Source: Coptis chinensis (Eukaryota; Streptophyta; Magnoliopsida; Ranunculales; Ranunculaceae). Taken from it: DNA of 64,000 nucleotides. This document shows positions 10,812-21,628 of the stretch, piece after piece. The translations under genes were made by a program, and so were the position numbers. The notes beneath the pieces were generated by a model. The model worked only from the letters and a program-made list of their open reading frames with translations. It was not told the origin of the DNA and ran no database searches. Each line of letters opens with the position of its first letter. Within the stretch, counting starts at the first letter, position 1. The stretch lies in contig CM027378.1 of NCBI GenBank assembly GCA_015680905.1, positions 78,707,501 to 78,771,500 on the forward strand, read 5' to 3'.

Positions 10812-12286
10812 TATTTATTTATTTTTTAAGTAGAAATTTTATTGATAATGATAACGAGCTTTACAAATAATTAGGGCGTGCAACAAGCTGCGCCGCAAGT
10901 CTTTTCTGAATGGCAAATCCTATTCTCCTAAATACAAACTCGTTGGAACCAGCTGTCATTACATTGTAGTCTATAACTTTCTGCAATCTCTTAAGGAGCT
11001 CAACAAATTGTTGTGCCAAGAAACCAAAAGTGTCAAAACTGAAAGGAATGAAACAATGCTGGTTAGCTCTATAAGCCTCTCGTGTTTCTCAATTTTCCCT
11101 GCCGCTGCTCTATTAGTTGTTTCTCCCACTTCAAAAACTCCATTCCCAAGCCCTACCAACGGAGAGGCTCCAATTACATCAACACACGCATGCCTCCCCT
11201 CAGACCAACTGTAGACCAATACATCTGCAGGCCGAAGTGTCGATCTTCCCTCATTCGGATCAGTGAGAAAAGTCACGGGAGCCTCCTTCTTCACTTGTAC
11301 TCCAGCTCTCCAAAATGCATCACATAAAATATCTCTGATATGATTATGTCGGTATTTGAAACCTGGAAAATGTTTACAATGTGCTGCGTGGTCTTCAAAA
11401 GCATTTAGTCTACTTTTTTTGGAAACAGGGCATAGACTACCATCAGAGTACAAATGGATCATGAGACGGTACCGGAGAATAGAACGATACTCCACCGGTG
11501 ACATACACTGTCCAAGTCCCTCCATCGGAATAGCAAATAGAAAATCCTTTGCATGTTTCGACTGCAAGCATCCAATAATTGCTTTCTGACAAGCCGATAA
11601 TGCAAACTTTTTTTTTTTTTTTTTTTTTTTCACTATATATTCATTGACATACCACTATACATTTTATGAAAAGGTCTGTTTCTCTTCAAATGGACAAATT
11701 TTCCAGCTGTGGTACCACAGTGATTTGAAGAATTCTACATGTAACCTACATAATCAAAAATCAGGAAAGCCAGATCCATTTATAGAAAATATAGCATGAA
11801 TCTAGTGGTTCCATCTCTCTCTGGCCTCTCCCAAAGTTACACCCACACACTCCTTGGTGTCAATACATTGTTTAATAGTTCTTGCAACATAACATAGGCT
11901 TATGCATTCGTTTAACAGTATGTGAATTGTAGAGAAGGTTCCTCCTCCGTTATTGGTAATGTTTTCATAGTATGTAATGCTTACAACAAGCTAACTAATA
12001 TAAGGCAATGATATTGATCTCATCTTTTTCCATACAGCTTGGCTACGTAATCTATAGACGTGTACTTCGTTATTACTCCGGGGAGGAGGATGGGCTAGGT
12101 AACTACCAGGCCCTCCATATTAAGTATTCGGAGTTTTTGTTTCACCATCATGGGCTCATTCATTTACTTTTGTTTTGTGGGTATTGTTTTGTAGACATGA
12201 GAAAAGCGTTATCAATGGATGTTGAGAAGAAGTCCATTGTCCCTCTCAAAAGACCAATTACTCCTGATGAACTGGAATATGACTAA
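7493..12286 (+). CDS. NAA20: N-alpha-acetyltransferase 20, NatB catalytic subunit
   Basis: NAA20 transfers acetyl from acetyl-CoA to N termini starting Met-Asp/Glu/Asn/Gln, at the ribosome, with the auxiliary subunit NAA25. Six exons keep one frame: 7493-7570, 7674-7764, 8946-9078, 10404-10473, 12038-12098 and 12195-12286 (525 nt, 174 aa, the usual plant length). The GNAT core is complete: beta-strand HVTAVTVAPEYRR, the acetyl-CoA loop RRQQLA at residues 82-87, then YFVDLFVRASN and AIKMYEKLGY, ending PITPDELEYD, the conserved plant C terminus. All introns are GT..AG. Intron 3 holds a tandem duplication and intron 4 a retroelement fragment, neither of which touches exons. A second copy of exons 5-6 lies at 22931-23165. 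Promoter motifs lie at 7326-7410. Confidence 0.95.
9814..10383. repeat. Two-unit tandem duplication of about 290 bp in NAA20 intron 3
   Basis: Unit 1 starts near 9814 and unit 2 near 10110, both with TGCATCATCTTGCGT and ending near GGATAGAGTTGAATCTTC. The units differ by scattered substitutions and small indels, so the duplication is not recent. Unit 1 has an extra internal repeat of acatactaattagctaat around 10005-10050. Confidence 0.8.
10766..10830. repeat. ATT/TTTA microsatellite
   Basis: A run of TTATTATT units grading into TTTATTTATTT. It is the simple-sequence tail of the minus-strand retroelement fragment and is absent at the empty site near 22500. Confidence 0.8.
10767..11632 (-). 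mobile_element. 5'-truncated non-LTR retroelement fragment with REL-endonuclease-like C-terminal domain
   Basis: On the minus strand this carries the C-terminal region of a widespread plant reverse-transcriptase family: AIPMEGLGQCMSPVEYRSI, a Cys/His cluster (CPV..HAAHCKHFPGFKYRH), then a PD-(D/E)XK-like pair RPADVLV and CVDV. The main frame runs 11633 to 10971; family similarity continues in another frame to about 10874 (RRIGFAIQKRLAAQL), so there is one frame break near 11025. AATAAAA and an AAT-rich tail follow at 10766-10850, which marks the 3' end. The reverse transcriptase domain is missing. The duplicated NAA20 intron at 22490-22520 lacks the whole block, which fixes its limits. It lies antisense in NAA20 intron 4. 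Confidence 0.75.
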
Positions 12287-13250
12287 GTAAGGGTTTGTCA
12301 GACATTTCTGATAATTGCCTTTCAGAATACCATCTATTGTGGAAAAGAGCGAGTTGTGCATTGCCTTCTATTTTGTAATTTGTACTCAAGATTGCATTTT
12401 GTTGACTTCTCTTTGGTACTACAGATTGCATCTATGTGATAAACTTTTGGTGATTTAGGTACATTGGAAGTATTGGATGATCAGTGAGGATATTACTTGA
12501 GACTCCACTTTCCAAAATCAAATACATTATGAACTCATAAACCATATTCATACACTTGATTGGAAGTCAGTTCTGGGGACACTTCTACTGAAATCTTGGT
12601 ATAGAAAACTAACAAAGTCCAGTGAGACATTGATGTCCGACGTAGGAAGACTAAAGAAGTTGCATCATGTCACTTGTTATGGACTTCGTGTAATTTCCAC
12701 CGAGGGTGGTTGAATGTGAATAACTTTTACTTTACTCCACTCGGGAAAATTTTACGTACCATGTGGAACTGTGAAGAGCCACACAAACCATCTCGAGCTT
12801 GATCCATCGTACGCTGTAAAACACTTAACAGGGTGTATGTTGTGACCTCATCATATTCACTTTCACCTTATATGAAACTAATTGTCTTTAGTTATGATCT
12901 GCACCTTATATGAAACTAATTGTCTTTAGTTATGATCTGCATATTCAGCGTTTCGGGGACAGTTTTACTCTAACATCTCACTAAACTTTTGGTTACTCTC
13001 AAAATCGGAAACCATCACCAATATCCATCGGTATTAAATTTAAGCTATATAAATTCTAAGAGTAATCTCTGTTAAGATAATTGATCAGAATTGGATGATA
13101 GTTGCATCACAAAGAATCATCAGAGGGCGAGAAATACAATTAAGGGATATTGCAAATCACAAAAGAATTGATTCTTATTCCATTTGATATATACTAAAAT
13201 GAATTTATTTTCTTTCATTTGATATATTTCAACTTTGGCATTATAAAAGG
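12287..13250. other. NAA20 3' UTR and flank up to the CPS1 stop codon
   Basis: No gene is seen. Most of it (to about 13140) is duplicated at 23166-24015. It contains a 38-bp exact tandem duplication at 12864-12939. NAA20 and CPS1 are convergent here, with their stop codons under 1 kb apart. Confidence 0.6.
12864..12939. repeat. 38-bp exact tandem duplication
   Basis: Two identical 38-bp units beginning caccttatatgaaac are abutted at 12864-12901 and 12902-12939. The duplicated copy of this flank near 23750 has a single unit, so the doubling occurred after the segmental duplication or was lost there. Confidence 0.85.
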
Positions 13251-14655
13251 TCACACCACTCTATTAAAGAGTACCTCGGAAATGTGATGGTCCATTGTTT
13301 CTTGTGGACAGTAAACAGTATAAAAGCAACTTTTCGCAACTGTGAGGAATGTTTGCTTGATCTTAGAGCTGATGATCTTAGAGCTGATGCCATCAGAATT
13401 TTGGAGTACAGTTTGTACGAGTTCTTGCATGTCAGAATCAATTGAAAGCGTGGCTGGTCCGTTTGTACTCGCACCATTTGTTTCAACCTATAAAGGAAAA
13501 TAATAATGTAATTTAAATCATTTACCAATGATATAGTAAATAATGATTAGAAAGTAACTATTCTTGTCATCTGAGGTGGCATGATCAAGTATCAAAAAGC
13601 GCCGCAGTCAGAAATGGGACTAGTATTCCTTTGACCAATTCAACGGTACTAACACTCTTCCATTAAATACACAAAAAACACTAACGGCAAACACCTGCCG
13701 CGGGATTGCACAATTCACAACATCGGGTTGCCGTGAGATCCCATATTCCACGGAAAGTGGCTGCCATGAGTCTTTTTTTTTTAATAGCCACCATAAAAAA
13801 AGTTAGTTGCCGCGAGATGATTTTGTTTATTAAAATGGAGTTTTTGTTTGTGTTAATTATCAAAACCCTTTTTCATTAATTTGATCACAAAATTTTCTTA
13901 TAGCATATGAAAATATTTGCCGCGAGATAGCAAAATTATGGCTCGATTGTATATTTTTTTTGTCATGGTTTTGGTGTTGTTCTTGGAGTGTATAAAGAAA
14001 CTTTAAAGAAAAAAATGAGGTATCTATATGTCGTGTATGTTAAATACGCAAAATTTGAAGTGAAAAAAAACAAAAAATACAAAAAAAAAAATGCTGCGGC
14101 AACTGTCTGCCGTGGGGATATGGGATCTCGCGGCAACCCAATGTCGTGGATTGTGCGATCTCGCGGCAGTTACCTGCCGTGGAATATGAGATCTCGCGGC
14201 AATTGCCTGCCGTAAAACTATGGGCATGTGGAGTGTAAAAGGACATATAAGAAATAACCATTATTGTTTTACTTTTTGTCAAAGGGGTGCTAGTCTCATT
14301 TATCGGGGTACCAATATGATGCCCATTTTTTTTAGGCCAGCGGGGTTGTTAAGAGAGCCTACTTCGATTTGATAATGTAATTGACTATTTTCAGTCTTGT
14401 GAAATATATTTTATAGACTAGTAAACTATACGACCATCAATATCGGCATATTCTTTAGAGACTATTGTTCTATAAAGTATACAATAATCACTATTCAATT
14501 ATGTCTCCAACAAGGTTATACTACCAGCTTGAATTTGTATCTATCTCCTCTTTGTGAACCGAATATTAGCCATTGGAATCTATTTATTCGATGACTATTA
14601 TGCAGACATACTCACATACCTAACAAGCTAATAGTCAACCTAACTATCTCTGTTT

Positions 14656-14697
<42 letters not shown>

Positions 14698-17600
14698 CGA
14701 ATAGAGATATTATTGATTATGAAGGTTTCTTGGCATCCACGTAACCACGTTTTATGACAACCCGAAACTAACCGAATTGTAGATATATTGATTGAATATA
14801 TCATAAGTTCTTTATCGCTTCACTGCTACCTTCCCCTTAATAAAATGTTTATTGTTCTACTTTTTATAGCAAAAAAATAAAAATCAAATCAAAAGTAGAG
14901 ATGGAATCAAATCTCACTTACTCAGTCCACGTTTGATCACTAAGTTTGACACTCTTTTCAAATCATAACCAGCTAAGCCGAGCCTTAGTAGTTTTGATTT
15001 TTAATATTAATTTATAGAAACCATAAAACAATGTCTTCCTTGTTAGTTCTCTATATGCGAAAATTAGAAAGGAGAACAATCTTGAAGTTGGAGTAATAGT
15101 ACCACAACATTTTCCTTCTAAATTAGTGTGGAAAAAAACTATACCTTCAAAAATACAATTCTTCATATCGTGTGTCATCTTAAATCGGATTTTGACAATC
15201 GATAACCTAGAAATACGAGGGATGAGTATTCCAAACTTCTGTGTAATGTGTCAAACCGAAGAGGAGACTATTATGCATCTATTCATGCAATGACGATGTG
15301 GCCAAACAAGTTTGGAATGACTTAACAATGGGGATAGTCACTTTTAACTAATCGGCGCCTACTTTTATAGAGCTAAAGGATGTGCTTTTTCTAAGGCCGA
15401 AACCTATTATGAAGGTATGGGAAGTATCGTACACGACTATGTAGTGTCTATGGAGAACTAAAAATGACCTGATTTTTCACAACAAGTCTACAACGGTGGA
15501 AAATATTATAATTACTATTAAGGTGTGCATATGGTTTTGGATTTGTAATACTCCAGAGTCTAGAGAGAAACGGCAGAAGATTCCACGAGCTGATTACAAA
15601 CTGGGCTAAAGGCAACACAATATGAGCTTAAGTTACTTTGTATTATTGTATTTGGTTATACTGGTTGAATGAGAGGACCTCTCTGTTTTGAGCTGGAGAA
15701 ACAATATCTTTGATTTTAATAAAAAAATTTATCAATCAAAAACAGAAACCATAAAAATAGGGGCCTAAAAAAAAGTTGTCCGTTAATTCTAAAACCTATG
15801 AGTCTATGACAAAACAAAGTCCAAGTCAAAGTGTAGAATAGGTCCATGCTCCATGCCCAAGTTTAGGCACATCATCATTTATTGATTTTATACTCAACAC
15901 CGACCAAATGGTACTCTAGATTTTGGTTATGAATAATATGACAATATCCATTCCTCACTGACAACTAAGAGCCAAATTTTGGAAATGTTCAAATGAGAAT
16001 CTGTTGAAATAAAGAGCAATGTCTGATGATAGGATAAGTGAAATTTGATGTACCTTTCGTTTGCAAATACCACCAAATTGGTAGCAGACTCTGTTGGTTA
16101 GGTGGACGAGATGTTTGTATTGAGGATGAGACAAAAGCTCTTCCGACTGGGAATGACCACCACAAGAGATTATTATGCTCACCAATACCTCTGCTATCAC
16201 TTGGTGTGGCTTGTCATTTTCTTCTTCCCATGTCAGCAGCCATGTCTCAAACTGCCAAATCAAGTCAAACAGCACTAAATTATAACCACTGATGTTTTAA
16301 TTACTCCACTATATCTAGGTGGAATATGTAATTTTCGAAACATTAAACAAGTATATTGGCGTTCCTGCAATTTTATTACAATATCCCCTACTGTAATTAT
16401 GAGAAGTCCATAGTTCAAATTTGGTATTCGTCTGAATTGTAAAGAGTAGTAGCTAAGTAGTACCAATGTCAGTCTATTTGGCTTCTGAAAAAGTCAGCAC
16501 AAATTTGTATGATCTTTTTGCTACTTCTTATTGAAAATTTTTAGTTTGTGAAAAACACAATGGTATGTGATAAAAAATAACTCGTTCAAAATTTCAATGA
16601 TAACCAAAAAATATATCACACATTCACACTATAAACACTAAAAAGCCAAAAATATTAACATACTGATCATATCAAAACGTTATGCAGATTCCTCAAATCT
16701 GGGCAGATCGATATCAAGATGTATTTGATATTTCACTGCCATTTTGTATTAAAAGAAAAAGACCAAAAAAAAAAAAAAAATCTATTGGGATATCAATGCA
16801 AGTATTTAGATTGAAACTGATTAGCAAAAAAAAAAAAACGTATTTGGATTGAAACTCACGGATTTTTGTAGAGCTTTGTGCACATCGTTTCCATTAGTCT
16901 TAAGTGCGTCGACAGAAATGTTGTTGAGGGTTCGATGTAGAATGTGGACAAGTCTGTTTGATGTATTGCTCGAACTCCGGTTCAAGTTCCTATGGAAGAA
17001 ATATGATTGGAATTTTCTCAAGGGATAGCGGGACAAAACTGCCATCAATGTTGGGACAAATTCATACACGTCTGAGAGACGTCCTAGAATATATATGACA
17101 AGAAGAATAAAATAAAGGGTTAACTAGTATTACCCCCCACTAGATGAGTCAATTAGGATTTCCCCCCACTAGATGGGAAATTAGGGTCTCTCCCCTAAAT
17201 ACACACTAAAAAAAAGTCAAAGTGGGTTGACCAAATTTTTTTTGTGTGTATTTAGGAGACCCCTAATTTCCCCATCTAAAATCTAATTGGCTCATCTAGT
17301 AGGGGGTAATACTAGTTAACCCTAAAATAAATTGTCACATGCTTTACTTTTGGTACACCACTCTATAAAGAGAGAGAATTATCTCATGTTTTGTAGTGGC
17401 CATGCTTCGTCACGTCACATCCCATGTTTATTTAAGGAAAATGATAAAGAGAATGACCTTGTGATAAGGATGTGAGCCTTTGTGCTTTTATAAACCAGTA
17501 GCAATTCGAATAGATATAAAAAGTACAAAAAAATATGTTACAAATGGTAATGGATTACGGTAATGGATAACAATATAATGATTATTAGTTCTAATGCACT

Positions 17601-20600
17601 GTCTGTTACTAGTTTTGTATGTTATGTTTTGGATATTTAGTAAAATATATTTTTGTTAAAAATATTAAAGAAAAAAGAAATAGACCGGTTGAACATAAAA
17701 TATACTGCATATGAAAAAAAAAATGACTTCAAATACACGAGGTGAGGTGATTTAAAAATGAAGCTAAAACCTAATAGTTAAATGCATAAAGTAGTTCCGC
17801 TATACTATTGTTATTTGTATTTTCAATCTAAGTCCTTTGATCAATCTTTTCTTAAAATAGTTTTGCAAAATAAAAATAAAAATTGAAGAAGAGAAATTCT
17901 TCAGAGAGGTAGTCCTGATAGCCTTCTATTTGAGGGTTTGCATCTCGTCGTTAGATCTGGGTTGTACCTCTCGAAAAGAATAATTCATTTGACTCGGTCA
18001 TCGATATAATGAATAAATTCATATTAGCTTTCCTTCTAAGAGTTTCTTGTCTAAGGAAAAGCAAAAAGTAGTTTTGTGATAATAATGTAGTTTTAAAATA
18101 ATTCGTGAAAATATTTGTGTACATGATAATAATATGTTAATGTGAATTGATAAATTAAATAAGTTAAAAGTTTTACCTTGAACTATGACCATTGACAATG
18201 GTGTAACTAACGATGTTGTTGAAAAATTCATCGACAAAGGCAGTTCTTTGCTCCTTAGAATTATTTTTAAAATGAGCAAAAATTGCATCCACAAGCAATG
18301 CAGTTTTGGTCCATGCCAAACGCTCTGTTGATCTTTCTGGCTCAAATATGCTTGCTGCTGCGACAAAATATGTCCTCAGAAGTGTTGTGTCGGTTATGCT
18401 AAAGTCTCCTAGGTTACAGTCATTGTACCACCTGCATATGTGCACTTAAGTCATGTCTTTTCCTCTTTAAAAAAAGAAAAAGAAAAAGAAAAATCGATTT
18501 TTAACTTACTTTTGAATTTTATCCCATTCATCTTGATGGACAGTTTGACATTTGTTGAAGTCCAACTTTGCAAATTCTAGATATGTATCGTTGTTGACAT
18601 ACGACATCCTAGGAGAAGGAAATATGGTTATTATTTCAATTGAAAGCTCAATTTCTTTGGGACGAGACATCTAACTTTTTTGAATGTGAAAACCCGAGTA
18701 CACTAATGTCTGTTTTAACATAAAATTGTCGAAACCAAAACCATTGTATAGATTTGTAACAAATCCACTCACCAACCAAAAGATACGAAAACTACAAACA
18801 ATATAAATTTCAATTCCCACAGATTTTTTTTATTTCTATAAGAAAAAGTTTTTAAGTGTAAATGAATAAGAACCTGTAAAGTGTTTTCCCGATCCAAACA
18901 TCGTCTTTCCCACCATATTGTTCCAAATAAAATCTCGCTTCTATACGCGGTAAGCTAGCATACCATGGAATATCAAGGGCATATCTGACCTAAATAGTAA
19001 GGCACAGTAATTATTATTTTTATATTAATGAGAAATTGAATATTCGAGCAAACATTAGATTTCGGTTTTAATTATGTATCCTCAATATACCTCTCCTGGC
19101 AAATCCTTTGTTATGATCCACTTATCAAGAAGTTGATTAGATGATTGTTTTTCACGAAGAAATTTATATGCAAACTTCTTGGCTTCTTGGAGAATAGTCT
19201 CTCCAGGGAACAATACTTGAGCAGCCCTATAAAGATTGAATAGTCCGGTAACAGCCTGATTTGATTGTCCGGCAAAGCAAAAGAACTCACCACCTTTCTC
19301 AAAATGTCGAAATACATCTGGGGAAACGTCGTGCCCATGTAATCTTAAGAGCCTGAAACCCATTGCTGTGTCATCGATGTCACGAACACTTGAATTTCTA
19401 GCCCAAGCAATTCCATCTTCTGTCCAATATCTGGGCATTACTTTCGAAGGTCATTTTACCATAAAAAATAAGGTGGCCTAACCGAGTTTGTTTGTTATGT
19501 ACAAACATAATTGCCATTACTCTATATCTGTATTAGCAATTTAGCATTACCTAGATAAGTAGTTGACGCATTCTTCGATTTCAGCCTTAAAATATCTTGA
19601 CACTCCAAGACGTTCCAAGCGATCAACGGACCAAATATGTTCGAATAAATCGACTGGATAGACATTTGGGACTGAAGAAAACAAAAATATTAGAAGATTG
19701 TATATCAAAGAAATGTATTTCGTGTTGAACTCCATAAGCACGCACTTTAATGAGAAAAAAAAATTGCAGTGTTTACCTCCACCATTGAATTTTTCAACAG
19801 GTTTCTTAAGATATTGCAGACATTTTTCATCTTTAGTGTTCATGAGCGCAAATGCAGTTGATGCTGGTGAAAACAAGAATGATCCACCTACACTCTGCAA
19901 TTTTATAAGCTTTTCCCAATCCAATCCTTCCATTCCTTCCAGACTATGGAGTAGTGTGGTGGGCACTATATGGACCATATCCATTGGAATCCTGTGTTCA
20001 CATATACAATAATCACATCAAATATAGGCCACTCCCTTCAATTGGAGTACTGATAAAATATTTAGGAACTTACTTTGTTAGCTTTAGTTTTCTTTGGGCA
20101 TATATATTTTGCACGGCTGGAGAATCATCAAGAATTTTCAGGTCTAATTTTCGAGCAATTTCGACTAGAGAAGGAAATGCAACTTCAAAGCCTATTGTCA
20201 TGTGTTCTGCATTCTCATCTCCGAGTTTATTCATGTTTTCATTAAGAAAAGACAATCCTACAATGGCAAAGTGAATGTAAAATTTAGCATTATGTCATTG
20301 GAAAAATTAAGAAATTGAACTTTTTAAGTAGCTAAGAATGGCAAATGTCTTTAGACCTCTTTCACGTCTTTCAGGATGGAGATTCCATTTCTTCAACGCA
20401 ACTACACAACCCAATGTGTTGAGGATCCGATCATGAGCTGTGAAGATAGATTCGTCGCCCCAAGAACCATCAGCCAGTTGATTGTTAATGATCCATTGAA
20501 TGCTTGAAGGAAATTGAGGGTCACCATTGCCATGAATATCTTCAACTAGAGCAACCCAGGCAGTATCATAGGCAGAGATGCTTATTTCTCCATCTCCCAT

Positions 20601-21628
20601 AGAAGCCAATATGGATTTTATTGTTTCAATCCATTCTGTTAACTTGTTCAACTCTTGAACCTTCAATTAGTGTTATTTAAGCATCAAACTCAACCTTACT
20701 TGAGGAATGTATACATATGCTAAGGAACCGAAAATTATAATCAAAACCAACCTTAAGAACTTCCCCTTCTTCACTAACTTGATTGGTAATATCTTGCCAT
20801 TTACTAAGCGTCGTACTTTGCTCTAAAACTACTTTAACTACTGCACAAAAAACGATTATTATATTAGCACAACTGCACAAGTGTCTGTGCATGTGTATTG
20901 CTTACAATGCCAACTTTAGTAATCCCATTACCTTGAGGGGCTTGTTTAGATATTGCGCTACATCTGGAACAAAAAAGATGTTTATCCTTACCACCAATAG
21001 ACCAAATACCTATCACAACAAAATCCCCCAAGAAGGCAAACTTTCAATGTTTATTTGTTGATAAGAACAAATGGTGCTCAACAGAAGAACAAGAATAGGA
21101 ACAAATTAGAACAAGAAAGATGGTTTTAGACGATATGCAGAGGAGTTAGTCATATACTTATATAGTACCATTTATTCACATTTGCTATATATAGAATCAT
21201 ATTTCTACATTAAACAACAAAAGTAACACACATTCTAATATAAATACAAAACTCTGTGTTTCTGTGAAGATTCCATCTAAAGTCTTTGTGTTTTTCATGT
21301 TCAAAGTTCAAACAATGAAATGAACGAAAATAAAAAAGCCGAAAAAATAATCATCTATCATATTCATAAACAAGAAAATGGACTAATGTAAAATCATATT
21401 ATCAGCAAGAATTCATAAACAACTTAACAAAAATAAAGCTCTTAAAATATCTTTTAGAGGTCTTGGCCAATTCATAATAAAGTTGCACATGGTTCAATCA
21501 GAAAACTAAAACTTACCAGATGAAAAAAGTGGTAGAGGATCAGGTGTTGGAAAAGATGCAAATGATGGTGACAGTAATAGGCCAGAAGCTCCAGGATTGA
21601 GGCAGAGAGGAGTGGTTGAAGAAGACAT
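13251..21628 (-). CDS. CPS: ent-Copalyl diphosphate synthase-like class II diterpene synthase (CPS1, apparently intact)
   Basis: Protonation-initiated cyclase turning geranylgeranyl diphosphate into copalyl diphosphate in plastids. Fourteen exons, high to low: 21628-21513, 20963-20932, 20840-20752, 20660-20357, 20257-20074, 19991-19777, 19671-19551, 19430-19091, 18989-18874, 18608-18510, 18431-18177, 16989-16860, 16251-16054, 13487-13251; 2436 nt, 811 aa. Residues 1-40 are Ser/Pro-rich like a transit peptide. Catalytic DIDD is at 371-374 in VRDIDDTAMGFRLLR. His257 (LLHSLEG) and Asn316 (PNVYPVDLFEHIW), 59 apart as in Arabidopsis CPS, form the base pair of ent-specific enzymes. His325 sits where gibberellin-type CPS has the magnesium-sensitive His. 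No class I DDxxD motif is seen. One doubt: the best exon 1 donor (after 21517) gives the wrong phase; GTTTTAG four bases on restores it. Exon 14 holds an in-frame 15-bp duplication. A gibberellin versus specialised role cannot be settled here. Confidence 0.85.
13577..14325. mobile_element. Foldback element with mirrored GCCGCGAGAT subterminal repeats, CPS1 intron 13
   Basis: The outer arms match in inverted orientation (13611-13640 against 14272-14300, around GACTAG and CCTTTGAC), and so do inner arms of roughly 75 bp (13692-13775 against 14092-14175). The 10-mer GCCGCGAGAT occurs forward at 13809 and 13919, with near-matches at 13695 and 13730, and in reverse complement at 14124, 14158 and 14191. 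Such mirrored short words are typical of transposase-binding subterminal repeats. There is no transposase and no clear target duplication, so the superfamily (CACTA- or Mutator-like) is open and the ends are approximate. Several near-matches differ by C-to-T or G-to-A at CpG, as expected of methylated DNA. Confidence 0.6.
14660..14697. repeat. 38-bp T homopolymer
   Basis: A pure T run followed by cgaatagagatattattga. The same junction with a shorter T run lies near 24299 in the second unit, so it predates that duplication. It may be the poly(A) tail of an old minus-strand retroelement. Confidence 0.7.
15185..15735 (+). mobile_element. Decayed L1-type LINE 3' fragment in CPS1 intron 13
   Basis: The plus strand encodes broken pieces of the zinc-binding C-terminal region of plant L1 reverse transcriptases: a CVMCQTEEETIMHLF-like cysteine/histidine block, then W..KNDLIFHNKS and IKVCIWFWI. 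In-frame stops interrupt it in several places (for example after HLFMQ and in LEWLNNG-like text). It ends in an AATAAA-rich tail. The same relic occurs at the matching place in the second and third units, so it predates the triplication. Confidence 0.65.
17117..17322. mobile_element. Mutator-type foldback MITE in CPS1 intron 11
   Basis: The ends GGGTTAACTAGTATTACCCC and the reverse complement of the right end agree over 32 bp with one mismatch, and the arms continue loosely for about 85 bp, so the 206-bp element is almost one hairpin. A 9-bp direct repeat taaaataaa flanks it (17108-17116 and 17323-17331), the size made by Mutator-like elements. The third unit has a single taaaataaa at the matching position near 42735, which is a clean empty site. 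Confidence 0.9.

Noticed and set aside
13988-14282. Overlapping open frames on both strands
   Set aside because: They run through the inverted arms of the foldback element and merely reflect its repeats.
16860-17093. Longer CPS1 exon 12 starting at the AG near 17088 (text RLSDVYEFVPTLMAVLS)
   Set aside because: Joined to exon 11 it is out of phase and meets a stop. The acceptor cttccatag at 16990 keeps the frame and gives RNLNRSSSNTSNRL, which fits the family.
13251-21628. Assignment of CPS1 as a normal-(9S,10S) or mint-type specialised CPS
   Set aside because: The His257/Asn316 pair and His325 are the residues of ent-type enzymes; mint normal-CPS enzymes have other residues there.
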